Assembly (NCBI RefSeq): GCF_000002425.4
Contig: NC_037256.1
Coordinates: forward strand, 3,819,774-3,883,773
DNA length: 64,000 nucleotides
Direction of reading: 5' to 3'
DNA from: Physcomitrium patens
Taxonomy: Eukaryota; Streptophyta; Bryopsida; Funariales; Funariaceae
Part shown: positions 10,740-21,960 of the stretch, one piece after another
How positions within the stretch are numbered: the first letter of the stretch is position 1
How the letters are laid out: the number at the start of each line of letters is the position of its first letter
Program-made: the position numbers and the translations under genes
The notes under the pieces: model-generated
Seen by the model: only the letters and a program-made list of their open reading frames with translations
Told to the model about the DNA's origin: nothing
Database searches by the model: none

Positions 10740-13700
10740 TGAGGTACAAAAGAGGAGGTACTCTCGCGAGAAGAAGGTGCCTTTGTTGCGAGTTTTATTG
10801 GTATATTGGAGAATGAAAATATTATGTATAAGAAAGTTGATGATTTTAAAAGAAAAGAAAGAAAAAGATTATATAATATTGAAGGAGGATGACGCAAGTT
10901 AGGTACATTGTAAGATGACGAGAGGATTTTAGGTATTTATGAAGAAAATGGACTGGAAGATTCATTGGAATTGATTACATCTATTGGATTAGGAGATAAT
11001 GATAAGATTGTTAAGATTCTTTCAAGAAAGGTTTATACCATACTTGAATCTTTTCAAGCACTAGAAGTCACTGTAGAGACGAGATATAAAATGGCAGATA
11101 AGAAGATAAAGCCTGTTGCCGGACTATTACCAGAAGATTCTAAAGAACAAATGGGAGAAGCATCAAAAGAAGCAAGTTTAAGAGATCCAATGAGTATTGG
11201 ACATCAGTTTACTAAAGAGACTTTTGAAGAATTGAAGATTGGTTCTGATGGTTCTTTATTGCCGGAGGAAATTACTTGCTTCAAAAAGATGTTGGCTAAA
11301 TAAGGTAGATCGTTTGATTTCAAATCTCATGAAATTGGATGTGTGGATCCAAATATTATAACACCTATGGTTATCTTCACTGTATCGCATGTACCTTAGA
11401 ATCTAAGACGGATTCCAGTATCGAGGGCACATTTACCTAAATTGGTTGAACTATTAAAAGAAAAGATAAAGATGAAAATATTGGAACCGTCATTTGCGCC
11501 GTATTCTAGTCGATGGTTTACGGTACCTAAGAAGAATGGGTTACTACGGTTAATTCAAGATATGCAACCGGTGAATGCAGTAACTATCAGGAACGCAAGA
11601 ATTGGACCTATTGTGGATGAATTTGCTGAGGCATTTGCTAGAAGGGCGATCTATTCAATGGGTGACTTGTATTCAGATTATGATCAATTTCAACTTGCCG
11701 AAGGGAGTAGAGATATGACAACGATGAGGACACCACTTGGATTGGTTAGAATGTGTACTCTTCCTCAAGGCATGACCAACTCAGTTGCGCATATGATGAA
11801 TGGGATGAATAAGGTATTGAGAGATTTTATTCCGGAAAAGACTATACCTTTTCTGGATGATGTTCCTATAAAAGGGTGCAGAGAAGGAGACAAGAATGAA
11901 ACTTTAGATACGAGGGGGTGTCGCAAATATGTTATTAATCATATACAAGATTGTGAAAAGATTTTAACTCGGCTTGGAGAAGTTCATCTTACATTATCGG
12001 GTATGAAGTCCGTATTTGGAGTACGAGAGGTTGTGATTGTTGGACATTTATGTGGATCTTACAGAAGAAAACCAGATCCGACTAAAGTTGATGCAATTGG
12101 AAGGATGAAAGAGAATTATGATTCTTTAACAGAGGTTCGTAGGTTTTTGGATGCATGTGTATTTTATCGAATCTGGATCCCTCATTATACTCACATAGCA
12201 GATCCATTATATGAACTGTTACGCAAGGGTTACCGATTTAAATGGGAAGTAAGGCATATTCAGGCAATGCAAAGATTAAAGAAATTATTGATGTCACCTC
12301 CAATATTGAGGAAGGTTGATTATAACTGCAATAGACCAGTGATTCTTACTGTGGACGCTAGTCCAATTGCCATTGGATGGGCTGTGGGTCAAGATGATTC
12401 AAATGGGAGTAGATTTCCAGTTCGATTTGGGGCTATATTTTCAAGTATTCGTCAGCGTGCATATTCGCAAGTCAAAAGAGAACTTTGGGGAGTCGTTTCG
12501 GCTTTGAAGGCTGAAAAGGACTATTTGATTGGGGCAGTAGTAGTAATTGAAACAGATTGCTTGCCATTGCTTGAAATGATTATTAACTGTTCAACGCCAG
12601 ATATTGCAATGTTGAGATAGATTGCTTATATTAAGTCACTAAATCCAGAATTTAAGCATGTTACTGGGAAGGACAATTTAGTAGCAGACATGTTATCTCG
12701 AGCAAGATATGAGAGGGAGGACGAAATGGTTGAAGACATTGATGACGTCGGATTGAAATTCTATTCAATATCAAATCTCAACAAAGAAGACAAGCTATTT
12801 CTTGAAGAATCTTATGAAGGAGAATTATTGGATATTAGTCATTATTTGAATACCTTGACTAAGCAGGGGAATTGGTCTACAGAAAAATTCAAACAAATAA
12901 GAAAAAAAGCATATGGATTTTTATTTCGAGATGGATTCTTATGGAAAAGACCGAAGAAAGGAATTGGGATGCCACGATGAGTGATAGGCAGAAAGGAAGA
13001 AAAACTAAAATTATTAAAGGAGTTTCATGTTAATTTATGGGCACGGCATTGAGGAATCTGGGCTACTTTTGCTAAACTCAAGGAACGATATTGGTGAAAA
13101 AATATGTATCGAGATGTGCTCTCATTTGTAGAGTCATGTGAAATCTGTCAATCATATTCTAATATCCGACATCGAGATGGTCTTCATCCTACGTATCCTC
13201 TGGCTATTCATTTTAAATGGATTGTTGATTTGGTTATTATGCCGGTTGAGTTATGGCAGATGAGATATTTGGTTTTAGCTCATGAAGATTTATCAAATCA
13301 AGTAGAAGGAAGGGCATTGAGGACAAAATCTATAGAGGGGATTTGTAGGTTTTTGCTTGAAGATGTCATTTGTCGCTACGGATGTGGAGGAAAAATCACT
13401 GCAGATTGTGGAGAATTAAATGCACAAGAAGTTTGTAAGTTCTTTGAAAGATGTGGAGTTAAACTATCACTGACTACTACTTATAATCCAGAAGGGAATG
13501 TAAAAAGCGAACGCGGTCACCCACCGATTGTGAAAGCATTAGTTAAAGCTTGTAATGGGAAAGTTAAAGAGTGGCCACGGCTTTTTTCATTTGCATTGTG
13601 GGCTAATCGGACAACACATAGTTTGGTGACAGGATATATGCCAGTAGTTCTTATGATAGGTCGAAAACCAATTATGCCGATTGAAGAAAAGGTACTTACT

Positions 13701-14204
13701 TGGAGTATGCTATCATGGGAAGATGGATTGACAAGAGAAGAACTTCTGGCTATTAGGATTCGACAATTGAAGCAAAGATCGGAAGATGTGCAGATAGCAT
13801 TGGAAAGGTTAAAAAGAGCGAGGTTATGAAACAAGGCGCGATTCGACAAGCAACATCGATTGAGACCTAAAGCAATCGAAGAAGGTGACTGGGTACTTGT
13901 TTATGACAATAGTTTGGATAATCAACATAGTACTTTGTGGAAATTTTCAAAATGTTTGTTTGGACCATATGTAGTAACAACTGTTCATGATAATGCGACT
14001 TACTCATTACGGGAGTTAGATGGTACAAAATTGAAAATACCAATTGCAGGGAAGCGAGTAAAAATATTTAAATGAAGACATGCGGAGATGAATATGGAAG
14101 ACCTTAATGAAGGTATAGAGATTCCGGAGCAAGAAGATGAAAGTGATTTGGATAATGAAGGTGACGAAGACGAACTAGACAAAGACGTAGAGGATATATT
14201 CTGA
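10740..14204 (+). pseudogene. Element B1 pol: RT, RNase H, integrase (nonsense-riddled)
   Basis: One reading frame runs from the gag-protease end to TGA 14202-14204. RT motifs are SSRWFTVPKKNGLLRLIQDM, YSMGDLYSDYDQFQL, RMCTLPQGMTNS and IPFLDDVPIKGC, the last being the catalytic box as FLDD. RNase H has LTVDASPIAIGWAV and IETDCLPLL. Integrase has CEICQ, a D in IVDLVIMP, TADCGELNAQE (a change of the Arg next to the second Asp) and VKSERGHPP. The C-terminus is acidic (EDESDLDNEGDEDELDKDVE) and there is no chromodomain. About eight in-frame stops interrupt it; most correspond to CGA, CAA or TGG codons in B3. Confidence 0.88.
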
Positions 14205-14254
14205 ATCAAACAGCAATTGGATAAATTGGTGCATACCGGAGGATGCACAGGTTC

Positions 14255-14266
14255 AGAGGGGGTGGA
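14255..14266 (+). promoter_or_regulatory. Element B1 polypurine tract
   Basis: AGAGGGGGTGGA immediately precedes the 3' LTR start TGTCGTG at 14267. The same tract precedes the 3' LTR of B3 (59698-59709) and, in reverse complement, B2 (49136-49147). It is the expected primer site for plus-strand DNA synthesis. Confidence 0.85.
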
Positions 14267-15525
14267 TGTCGTGTTGTAACACGAGTATACAGTGAAAATA
14301 TAAAGAAAAGGGACTTTTATTAATGTTCAGTTACCTCGAATATTGGGAGCAGCGACCAACTCCAGTGCAAATACTGAGTGGCCAGGTTGAGTCACCCCAT
14401 TACAGTCAGCCGGGGCATACTGAAATGCTCCATTCGATTTCAATAACAAGAGTCAGCAGGAAAAGAAAGGACCAATTCACACGACTGGTGAGCTTGATTC
14501 GAAGAGCCAATTGGATCCAATTTCAAGAATCCAATCCGGATCCTCTTACCCAATATGAGACCTGAATTGGTCGGGCAACCCAATGTAGTCTAATTACGGA
14601 AAAATCCATGACTTACTACGGGCCTCAGCCAATCTGACGAGAAGGACCAATTTGATCTAATTACGGGGACATCTGGGTCTTACTACTGGACTGTTAGCCA
14701 ATATGAGACCTGAATTGGTTGGGCGATTCAATGTGGTCCCGATTATGGGGTTTCGATTCTGTTTCAGGTTGTCCTGTTCTCTGTACCATTTCAGGGAACG
14801 TTTTTTTCGGTAAAAAGATCTCTTAAAGGTAAAAACTGGAGAAATGCTCTAACGACGAGAGCCAATTTTGGATCCAAGCTCTGACGGTGGGAGCCAATTT
14901 CGGATCCAAGACGGAAGATTGAAGAAATTGAGAGGATAAGGTTAGGGGAGAGAATAAGTTTTTGGGGAGTTTTTTTTGAAGGATTAGAGAGCTAGCTTCA
15001 TGTTTTGGGTGAGGAAAGAAGACAGAGAATTGGGTTTTTTTTCTTCATAGGGTTTTGGGAAGACTGAGGCAATCGTTGCTGAAGTCAGTGTTATAATGGT
15101 GAATCCGGATTTTTAATGAAATTGGTTTGATTACTCTTAACTGTTTTGTGAAATCGAGTTACGTCTGTGATGAAGAATTAAAAGGGTATCTATAGGATTG
15201 AGTATGCAGAGTGAATAAAATTTATTGGGTTAATCTAACGAGACAGTCAGTGGATACGAGATCGTGAGTATAAAGCGATATCAAAGATTAGCAGTTTGGG
15301 TTGTTTGGAGTTCTCTGTAACGTCTAGAGACCTACCGGCTGCGACAAAAAGGACTTCGGCGAGTAGTCGAAGGGCATCCATATAGATTTACGATGTATTC
15401 TTGGAGTGGTTTATATTCCAACAGTCAAAAACTGATAGACTGCTTGACTATTGGCGAATCTCCATACTACCTTCTACAGCCAGACGCCCGGCGCGTTCTC
15501 GAGTAGGAAAGTACGTAATACGACA
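14267..15525 (+). repeat. Element B1 3' LTR
   Basis: Starts TGTCGTGTTGTAACACGAG and ends GTACGTAATACGACA, 1259 bp, closely matching the 5' LTR along its whole length. Small differences are scattered through it (for example the first 25 bases and several short indels), so the element is not recent. Confidence 0.9.
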
Positions 15526-15966
15526 ATAGATACAGAATACAGACTTGATATCTACCAAGAAGTTCAAGAAGAATTGGCAAGAACTAGATTAATCAGATGA
15601 ATACAAGAACAACACCAGAGAGGTGAGCTAGAGCTCCAAGAGATGTGTTGTCGAGACTGAAGAACTCTTCAGCCTCGATTCCAATATATACTCCTATTTA
15701 GGAAGCTTCTCAAGCAACTTCTACCAACTAGGAAGCTTCAAGAAGGTTCCAGAGACTTGCTTCTAGAAGATTCTAGAAACTTATCTCTAGAAGGTTCTAA
15801 AGACTATGTCCCTAATATCTTCTATCAACTAAGAAGCTTCTAGAAGATTCCAGAGACTTGCTTCTAGAAGGTTCTAGAAGCTTGTCTCTAGAAGGTTCTA
15901 GAAGCTTATCTCTAGAAGGTTCTAGAAACTTGTCTCTAGAAGGTTCTAAGGACTATGTCCCTAACA
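15526..15966 (-). repeat. Element A 5' LTR (major part; remaining 24 bases at 6997-7020)
   Basis: On the minus strand the LTR starts TGTTAGGGACATAG at 15966 and runs to 15526, where B1 interrupts it. It resumes at 7020 and ends near 6997, eight bases before the PBS. Joined length is about 465 bp. The first half (U3) contains the heat-shock-element array and a TATA box, described separately. The base next to the LTR start (15967 onwards, ATATA) would be the target duplication of A; its partner is outside the window. Confidence 0.8.
15683..15946 (-). promoter_or_regulatory. Element A U3 promoter: heat-shock-element array plus TATA box
   Basis: Between 15742 and 15946 the pattern GAAnnTTCnnGAA recurs in phase. 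Four-unit runs lie at 15761-15778, 15833-15850 and 15862-15879, three-unit runs at 15891-15903 and 15915-15927, and two-unit pairs at 15742-15749, 15790-15797 and 15939-15946. These match the plant heat-shock-factor binding consensus. In the element's minus-strand orientation they lie about 50-260 bases upstream of TATATATT (15683-15690), which is proper promoter geometry. Heat-induced transcription is inferred by analogy with heat-responsive plant retrotransposons; it is not shown here. Confidence 0.7.
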
Positions 15967-16009
15967 ATATAAAGCAAAAGATAACTCTTCTTTTGCAGCA
16001 TGTATAAAA

Positions 16010-17545
16010 ACTCTCGCACCTACTATTAAAAATTTAGATATACTAGACTTATGTATTTTTATTTGAGTAATGAAATTTTAGATTAAACTATCAAAAATAT
16101 TGAGGTTATAGAAAATCCAATCTATCAAAGAATTGTACTTTTTTAATCAAGATAATTTTAAAATAATCAAGTATAAAGAGATCTTATTATGTAAAATATT
16201 ACTATACTATTATGATCTTTAATTGCTACATCTAAGAAAACAATCTCATGCGTAACAATTCTAGAAGATAATAAACAACCATCTATGAGTTCTATATGTA
16301 CATCTTTAGTTTTCTTGATTAACATTATTTCTTGTTTTTTGACAAAGTCCTTGTCTATAAAACAAGCTATGGCTCTTAAATCTAATAAAGCTAAGACTTT
16401 GAGATTTTTTGATCTTAAATAAATTTCTATTATAAAACAAAGTAAGAGATCTGATAAAAAAATAGAATCTTTATTAGAATATATATAAGATTTTAGTAAC
16501 ATAGTTTCTATTGTGGTTGAAAAAACTCGTTTTCTCACAGATCGTCTTCTTTGGCAACCATGATTTTTATTTTGTAGTTGAATTTTTTTATTGGATAATA
16601 TTGAGTAGTGTATTTAGCTTCTCCACAATATAAGCATAAGCCTTCTTGACGTCATCAAGTCTTTTTTTGCTTTGTGAGGGATTTAAAATGTATCGTATCA
16701 ATTTGAATTGGTTTCAACCTTAATGAATAAGTTTCTAAAAAATTGGGAGCTACCATCATTATTTGACTTGTTTCTCTTCAACTAAGTCTTTGTTCTTGAC
16801 ATCTTTCAAATAATTAATTATTGAATGTAATGGCTTCAGCAATAAATTGTTCTAAAATTTTTATCTTTAGTATGATTAGTAACAAATCTTTGACCTTATC
16901 CTTCAATCTATATTGAAATTGATTGATAAAGGCTTTGTTATTCCAATCTACATTGCAAACAAGGTTTTAGAATTCAATAGCATATATGGTAGTTGACAAA
17001 GATCCTTCTCGTAGAAATAAGAGCTTTGTCTTTGCTACTCTTTCTTGATTATTTTCTCCAAATATAGCTATAAATATTTCTAGGAATGAATTCAAATCAT
17101 AAAAAATTTGTGAATATTTTTTCATTAAAGGTACAAACTAAGAGAGAATATTTCCTAATAAAAGTATACTTATGAATCCAACTTGAGTAAATCCATCACA
17201 ATATTGAGAAGAATGCAACTTTAGATAGAGCTTGGCTTCTTGCAAAAATCCTTGAAATTTTGATTTTGTTCTATGAAACTTCTGAGACATAGTAATACTT
17301 GTTACCATGATACTTATAAAAGCAAAACATCTTGGATTTGGTTGTGAGGTCGATCTATTTGTTTCTTTAACTGCAAAACTTATTACTGCAAATTCTAAAC
17401 TTCTTCTATAGGTGTAGGAATAGTACCTCCATAATTCATATTGAAAATATGTAAAATTTCTACTCTTAGAATGTTAACAAGTTCATTAAGATCTCTAATA
17501 TTTGTAAATCTATTTTCACTTCTGTAGAGAGTAACATCCATAATC
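16010..17545 (-). pseudogene. Element E2 gag and protease remnant
   Basis: The clearest piece (16538-16167) reads LKVLALLDLRAIACFIDKDF, aligning with LALLDSGASACFLDEEF of element A; the catalytic D-S-G has become D-L-R. It continues VHIELIDGCLLSSRIVTHE as in A. Upstream (16560-17545, minus strand) short stretches resemble the A gag, including the dimerising head and the zinc-knuckle region, in several frames with many stops. Non-functional. Confidence 0.65.
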
Positions 17546-17880
17546 TTTCATTACATAGATAATTCAAATAAATTCAAAAAATTAAATTAGAGGAGGATAA
17601 TCTGCAACCTCTAATATCAAATGAAAATTTCTACAAAGAGAAGTAATCCACTTTCTTTTAGAAAAATATTAATATTAAAAAATAATATTATTTTTTTAAA
17701 GGTAGATAGTTTCAACCTTCAAACTACAATAATAGAAGTATGGATAATCTACCTACTTCTAAAACAAAATAAAATTCATAAATTATTATTCTTGTCAAAT
17801 TGTCAAGAACATGCATCTCAAAAAAAAAAATCCTCAATAGATTCTTATGTCATTGAAAAGATTTAGAAAGTCACTCAAAG
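17546..17880 (-). promoter_or_regulatory. Element E2 leader with hairpin repeat
   Basis: The inverted repeat TTAGAGG...CCTCTAA lies at 17587-17614 with the same loop core as in element A. A diverged second copy (TTTAAAGG...CCTTCAAA) lies at about 17694-17722. The repeats sit in the same place relative to gag as in A and E1. A clear primer-binding site is no longer readable. Confidence 0.55.
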
Positions 17881-18300
17881 ATGATATAATATTGAATTAA
17901 AATGGCTATTGCCAAAAAAAAGAAGACTAGAAAGTCTTAAAACAAGATTAAGAACTAAAAGGCATTGATAAAAGTGAAGAAGACTTCACTCTTACCTCCA
18001 TATACATTCTTAACTAGGAGCTACGTGGTGATGTCTTATAGGACCTTTAAAACATGTTGACTTTGCAAGACATGTAGCTTAACTTGTAATGCAATTTTTT
18101 TATAAGCGTGCCACATAATTAGCTTTTTTTATAAGCTATAATGACATGATTAACTTATTGATCGAGTTTCTAACCTACCAATCAACTACAAACACATGTA
18201 AAGTCAAAACAGAGTCTATGAAGCTTCTCTAGAAGGTATTATGAAATTAATCTATTTTTATTTACTTTTATTTATTTCTATCTAATCATATAGGTATTTA
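17880..18300 (-). repeat. Element E2 LTR piece
   Basis: GGCTATTGCCAAAAA near 17900, CTTCACTCTTACCTCCATAT near 17985 and ACATGTAGCTTAACTTG near 18065 are matched in reverse complement at 61900-62100. TGAAGCTTCTCTAGAAGGT near 18220 is matched around 47790. These two places are the split E1 LTR, so this is the same LTR family in opposite orientation. Exact ends cannot be fixed. Confidence 0.65.
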
Positions 18301-20940
18301 TTAGATTATGTATGTATATCTATGATATGTCCTCCTTCTTTATCTTTCATCTCAAATCTCTCTTCTATCTCATCCTCATTTCTATCTCATGTCATTGTTT
18401 CTTTCTTTCATTTCCTATTTTTTGTCTTAAACTTCGTCTCGTTCTTATTTTCATCTCTTATTCCTTATTCATATGTACTCTTTTCATATAATCAGCATAA
18501 ATTAGTATACTTTAATTTCAATTCTTTTAAGTCCTTTGTATTTTAATGTATTGATTGGTTCTATTTTTCACATTTTGACTTGGAATATTATGCCTCTTCG
18601 ATCTACACTACAAAGGCACTTCATCCTTCTTCCAAGTTTATCAAGAATTTTAATTGAGCTTCTAATAAAGATCAAAAGTGGTGATAGTCATAATGACGGT
18701 CAAAGAGGTGGAGGTTGAATAGCCTTGGAAAACACTTCTCTCCATTCTAAATTCCAAAAAATAAAAGAATGACTTGACAATTCTAAAGTCATTGCCCCAT
18801 GCTAAAAATGATTATTATTTCTTAGAACTTGTTGCAATATTATGCATATTTGCATAAGACCAACTCTCTTTATTAACTCTCTACTATCAAAAATTGGTAG
18901 TGAAATTCACAATCATTGATAACTAATTCAATATATAATACTTAGCAATCTTCTATGTGACCTCATTTGAAGATCTTATTGCCAAAAAACTAATCTCTAC
19001 TTTTCATGGAACTAAATAACATATACCAAAAGTATCCATGTATCCTCCTGCAAATAATGGTATGGATTTAAAGAAGACAATCAACATAAAAAATAAGGGA
19101 CATGAATATGGACAAAAAAGCATTTGGGACATGAGACATAGAATATGAAACAAAAGAAGGGAATGAGGATAGTAATCATTTTAATTATAATATCTAGATA
19201 AAATGCACTATAAATAATATATAAATAATTTGTGCTTTGTCCAAATATAAATATTTTTTATTTATAAATTTCTTATTTGTAATTTAATATTTTATATTTT
19301 ATAATTATAATTATATTTCATATTATAAATAATGTATAAAAATAAAACAATAAATATTATACCATATTTTTACTTGATATATTTTTATATTGAAATTATT
19401 TTATATATTGTTATCAAAATTTTATATTTGAATTTAGTTTAAAATTTATAAGTTAAAGTGACTTTATCCATTCTCAATGCTTAAGTAAGTTTGTATACAT
19501 AAACTGGAGTTGGAATGCAAAAAAGTTATAAGACACCAAAAAAAAAAAAAAAAAAAAAAAATCTTTCTTTCTTTTTTTTTATGTCTACAAATTTGGACTG
19601 ACAAAACTTATCCATAAATTGTATATTTTATTGTGCATACAATACCATAGCTTACAATATAGATTGATATAGTACCTTAAAAGATTTTACTTTGAAGAAA
19701 AACAAAGAATAAAATTTTATGAAATTTCAGCCAAGGACATCTTTTATGAAAAGTATTACAACTAGGTAGATAGCATATTTAGTTATTGTTCCAAACATAA
19801 TCATGGTAAGGAATAAAATAATTTTTAAAAAAAATTAAAATTATTATTTGTTTCATTTTCTTATAGGTGAGCAAATGTTGGATTTGTTTTGTTGTACTTA
19901 TTCAAAATACTCTAAGATTGTTTTATAATGTCACAAGCTACATTATATTCTAACAAACTCTAAATAGATATTTAAGCTTAAATCAAGATATAAGTTTAAT
20001 TAAAAAGATTCATGAATAAAGTTAAAATAATAAATAGATGTTATACTAGTATAGCTTATTTAGTTATAAAAACTAGCTAATAACATATATGAGAGGCAAC
20101 ATAGTACAAACATTTAATCTTGTTTTCACACGTTTAATTCTCATACATTAAAAATTGTAATTCATGGATTCTTAAGTATTCAAATCATAAAATTAGGCAT
20201 CTTTTATAGTTTGTAAAATGACTGTAAACTCATATTGATGGGGACCATAGATTACTTTCTTATAGAAAGAAGTTTTTGTGAAAAATACCTTAGTTCCATA
20301 CATGATTATTTTTGTTATACAAAGACACTCCTTTGTAAAATATGTTTATAGATTATGAATTAAAAAATTTAATGTATGAGAATTAAACGTGTGATTTAAT
20401 GTACGAGAATTAAATGAAATATATTAGAACTTGACCAATATCTCATGTTTAACAAAGAAACCAAACAGATGGTTTGGTTTGATTTAGTAGAACATGATAG
20501 AATCTCATAGCAAGAAATTCTTGTTTAAGTTAGAAAAAAATAATAATAATAATATATATATATATATATGATAAATTTTTTTTTACAGAAATAATCAGTA
20601 TTAAATAAAAAATAAAATGTTAAAAAATCGAAATAGATCATTAACCAGATTACATGCTAGAATGCTAAGTGAATGGTCTAATTATTCATATACTAGATGA
20701 AAAACAAAAGAAGTTAAGGTAAGAGTTTGATACTCAATTTGTTTTATATATCATATCTTGCTTCTAAGTTTCTTTTTCAAAGAGGTATTAAAACTTTTTT
20801 AAAAAATGTCCTTATTCTTTTAATATATAGAATGAATCAAACATGTTCATATATATATATATATATATATTAAAAAAATAAAAATAAAGTATGTAATCTA
20901 TGTAGAATTAACATACAGTATAACCTTATACCTCCACAAA
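18301..20940. other. AT-rich intergenic DNA
   Basis: No convincing gene. The open frame at 18322-18546 is low-complexity (Ser/Phe/Leu) and looks like chance. An A-tract of about 26 bases lies at 19540-19562. AT dinucleotide runs lie at 20553-20570 and 20851-20870. Confidence 0.6.
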
Positions 20941-21960
20941 TAGTCCAAAATACATCACATTCACTACATTCATAAAATCCTAAAATAGAATCTACTTATG
21001 TAAAAACGACGTGACACAAGACCCACAAAAACTCCACGACCTAACATTTCGTTGATTAATCTCATCCATCCATAAGCCGCCAAAAGGAGGACCAAAAAGT
21101 GCATTCCTACAGCAGAGGAGCAACACCACCCTAAAGGGCAAAGGGAAAAAAAACAAAAAAAACAAAACAGATCACAAAAGGGCAAGCTTGTTGGAATGGC
21201 ATTCTCCACCTCAGCAAAAAGCACCACCACGTCAGCGCAGTGGATGTGGACTTCTGACCTGCATTTAAGCAGCGTGCATTGGAATTGATGGAGTCGTTTT
21301 GTTGGGTGGCTTTGAATGAGACATAAACAAACTCCATGTCCACTCTTTATTGAAGCAGGGCCACTGATGCCGAAAATGCAAACACACACTCACACACTCA
21401 CACATACACACGAGCCATCAGTAGCCATGTCTGACCTGTTTGACACGTTGGCGATGTCCCGCGCCAGCTCGGCAGGCCCGCACTGTCAACCGCCCACCTG
21501 GCAGTAAGGTGGCAACCAATTGAGCTTTACCGCGTACGGGACGTGCCCTATGGTGTGTTACCAGCTGGAGCCTCGCGGTGATGGTGGCAGGATGGCAGTG
21601 CAGCTCCCGCTCCTGCCAAGTTGGAAGGTTTGGGTCTGGCCTATTGGTATCTGAAACGTGGCAGAGTCATTCTGATGGCCTTGGTCCTGGTACAGTCGGA
21701 CGCTGAGTGCCCTCCTTTTTTTACTTTTGGCGGGAAAGTATGCCACTGACGACCAACACCAGCTTGCAGCCTTTGCTGACTAGGCCATTCTTGCTGGCTG
21801 CACTCGTGACGTTTTTCCCTCAAAATCCACCGCCCGCCACCGTTTCATCGAGTCACTTTGTTTTTACTTGTATGTGAAGCTGCACTGATCCGCATGCTCG
21901 GTGGAGATGGCTGCAGCGTATAGTTCGTGTTGGTACGCCGTAGAAAAGACCACCACCAAC
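20941..21960. other. GC-richer island without recognised gene
   Basis: From about 20990 to 21960 base composition shifts clearly upward in G+C relative to both sides, with several CpG-containing words (CCGCGTACGGGACGTG near 21530, CCCGCGCC near 21458). A CA-rich stretch with CACACTCACACACTCACACA lies near 21381-21412. Open frames on both strands are short, rich in Cys and Phe and overlapping, with no motif I recognise. It could be a promoter region, a dead gene or an ncRNA locus. Confidence 0.5.

Larger units (their letters stand above)
7021..15525 (+). mobile_element. Element B1: full-length non-chromodomain Ty3/gypsy retrotransposon
   Basis: 8505 bp with two LTRs (7021-8289 and 14267-15525), PBS, gag-protease frame, pol frame and polypurine tract in the right order on the plus strand. 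It lies inside the 5' LTR of element A. Flanks are ACGG on the left and ATAG on the right. These differ by two transitions at a CpG, compatible with a decayed 4-bp target duplication. All pol reading is in one frame with nonsense codons but no frameshift. Many of the stops are explained by C-to-T or G-to-A changes relative to B3. Confidence 0.9.
1..15966 (-). mobile_element. Element A: chromodomain Ty3/gypsy retrotransposon, split by two insertions
   Basis: Read on the minus strand, the order is 5' LTR (15966 down to 15526, then 7020 to about 6997), PBS, leader, gag, protease, reverse transcriptase, RNase H, integrase, chromodomain, and an extra open frame reaching the window edge. This gag-PR-RT-RH-IN-chromodomain order defines a Ty3/gypsy chromovirus. 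The element is interrupted by element B1 (7021-15525) in its LTR and by a solo LTR (4375-6195) in gag. Its 3' LTR lies outside the window. It was itself inserted in an older gypsy copy (E2), whose protease region resumes at 15967. Many nonsense codons and some frameshifts show it is dead. The chromovirus assignment is secure; the exact clade is not resolved by reading. Confidence 0.9.
15967..18300 (-). mobile_element. Element E2: old, decayed Ty3/gypsy copy (minus strand, truncated by A)
   Basis: Minus-strand order is LTR piece (about 18300-17880), leader, gag, zinc-knuckle region and protease, ending at 15967 where element A is inserted. The sequence is far more AT-rich and diverged than A but follows it collinearly, for example in the protease and leader. 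Its LTR matches, in reverse orientation, the E1 LTR at 61880-62130. The pol half would lie beyond the left edge of the window, on the other side of A. Confidence 0.75.

Noticed and set aside
14000-14248. Ser-rich minus-strand frame repeated at 59443-59691 and near 49154
   Set aside because: Antisense of the acidic Pol tail; the serine run simply mirrors GAA/GAT codons.
15690-15946. Simple tandem repeat or CRISPR-like array
   Set aside because: Spacing follows the 5-base heat-shock-element phase rather than direct repeats with unique spacers; it sits in U3 of an LTR.
18322-18718. Open frames rich in Ser, Phe and Leu
   Set aside because: Low complexity, in AT/TC-rich DNA, no motif, no splice context; likely chance.
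20970-21389. 139-codon minus-strand frame in the first GC-richer island
   Set aside because: Cys/Phe-rich composition without any domain; overlapping frames are equally open; not supported as a gene.
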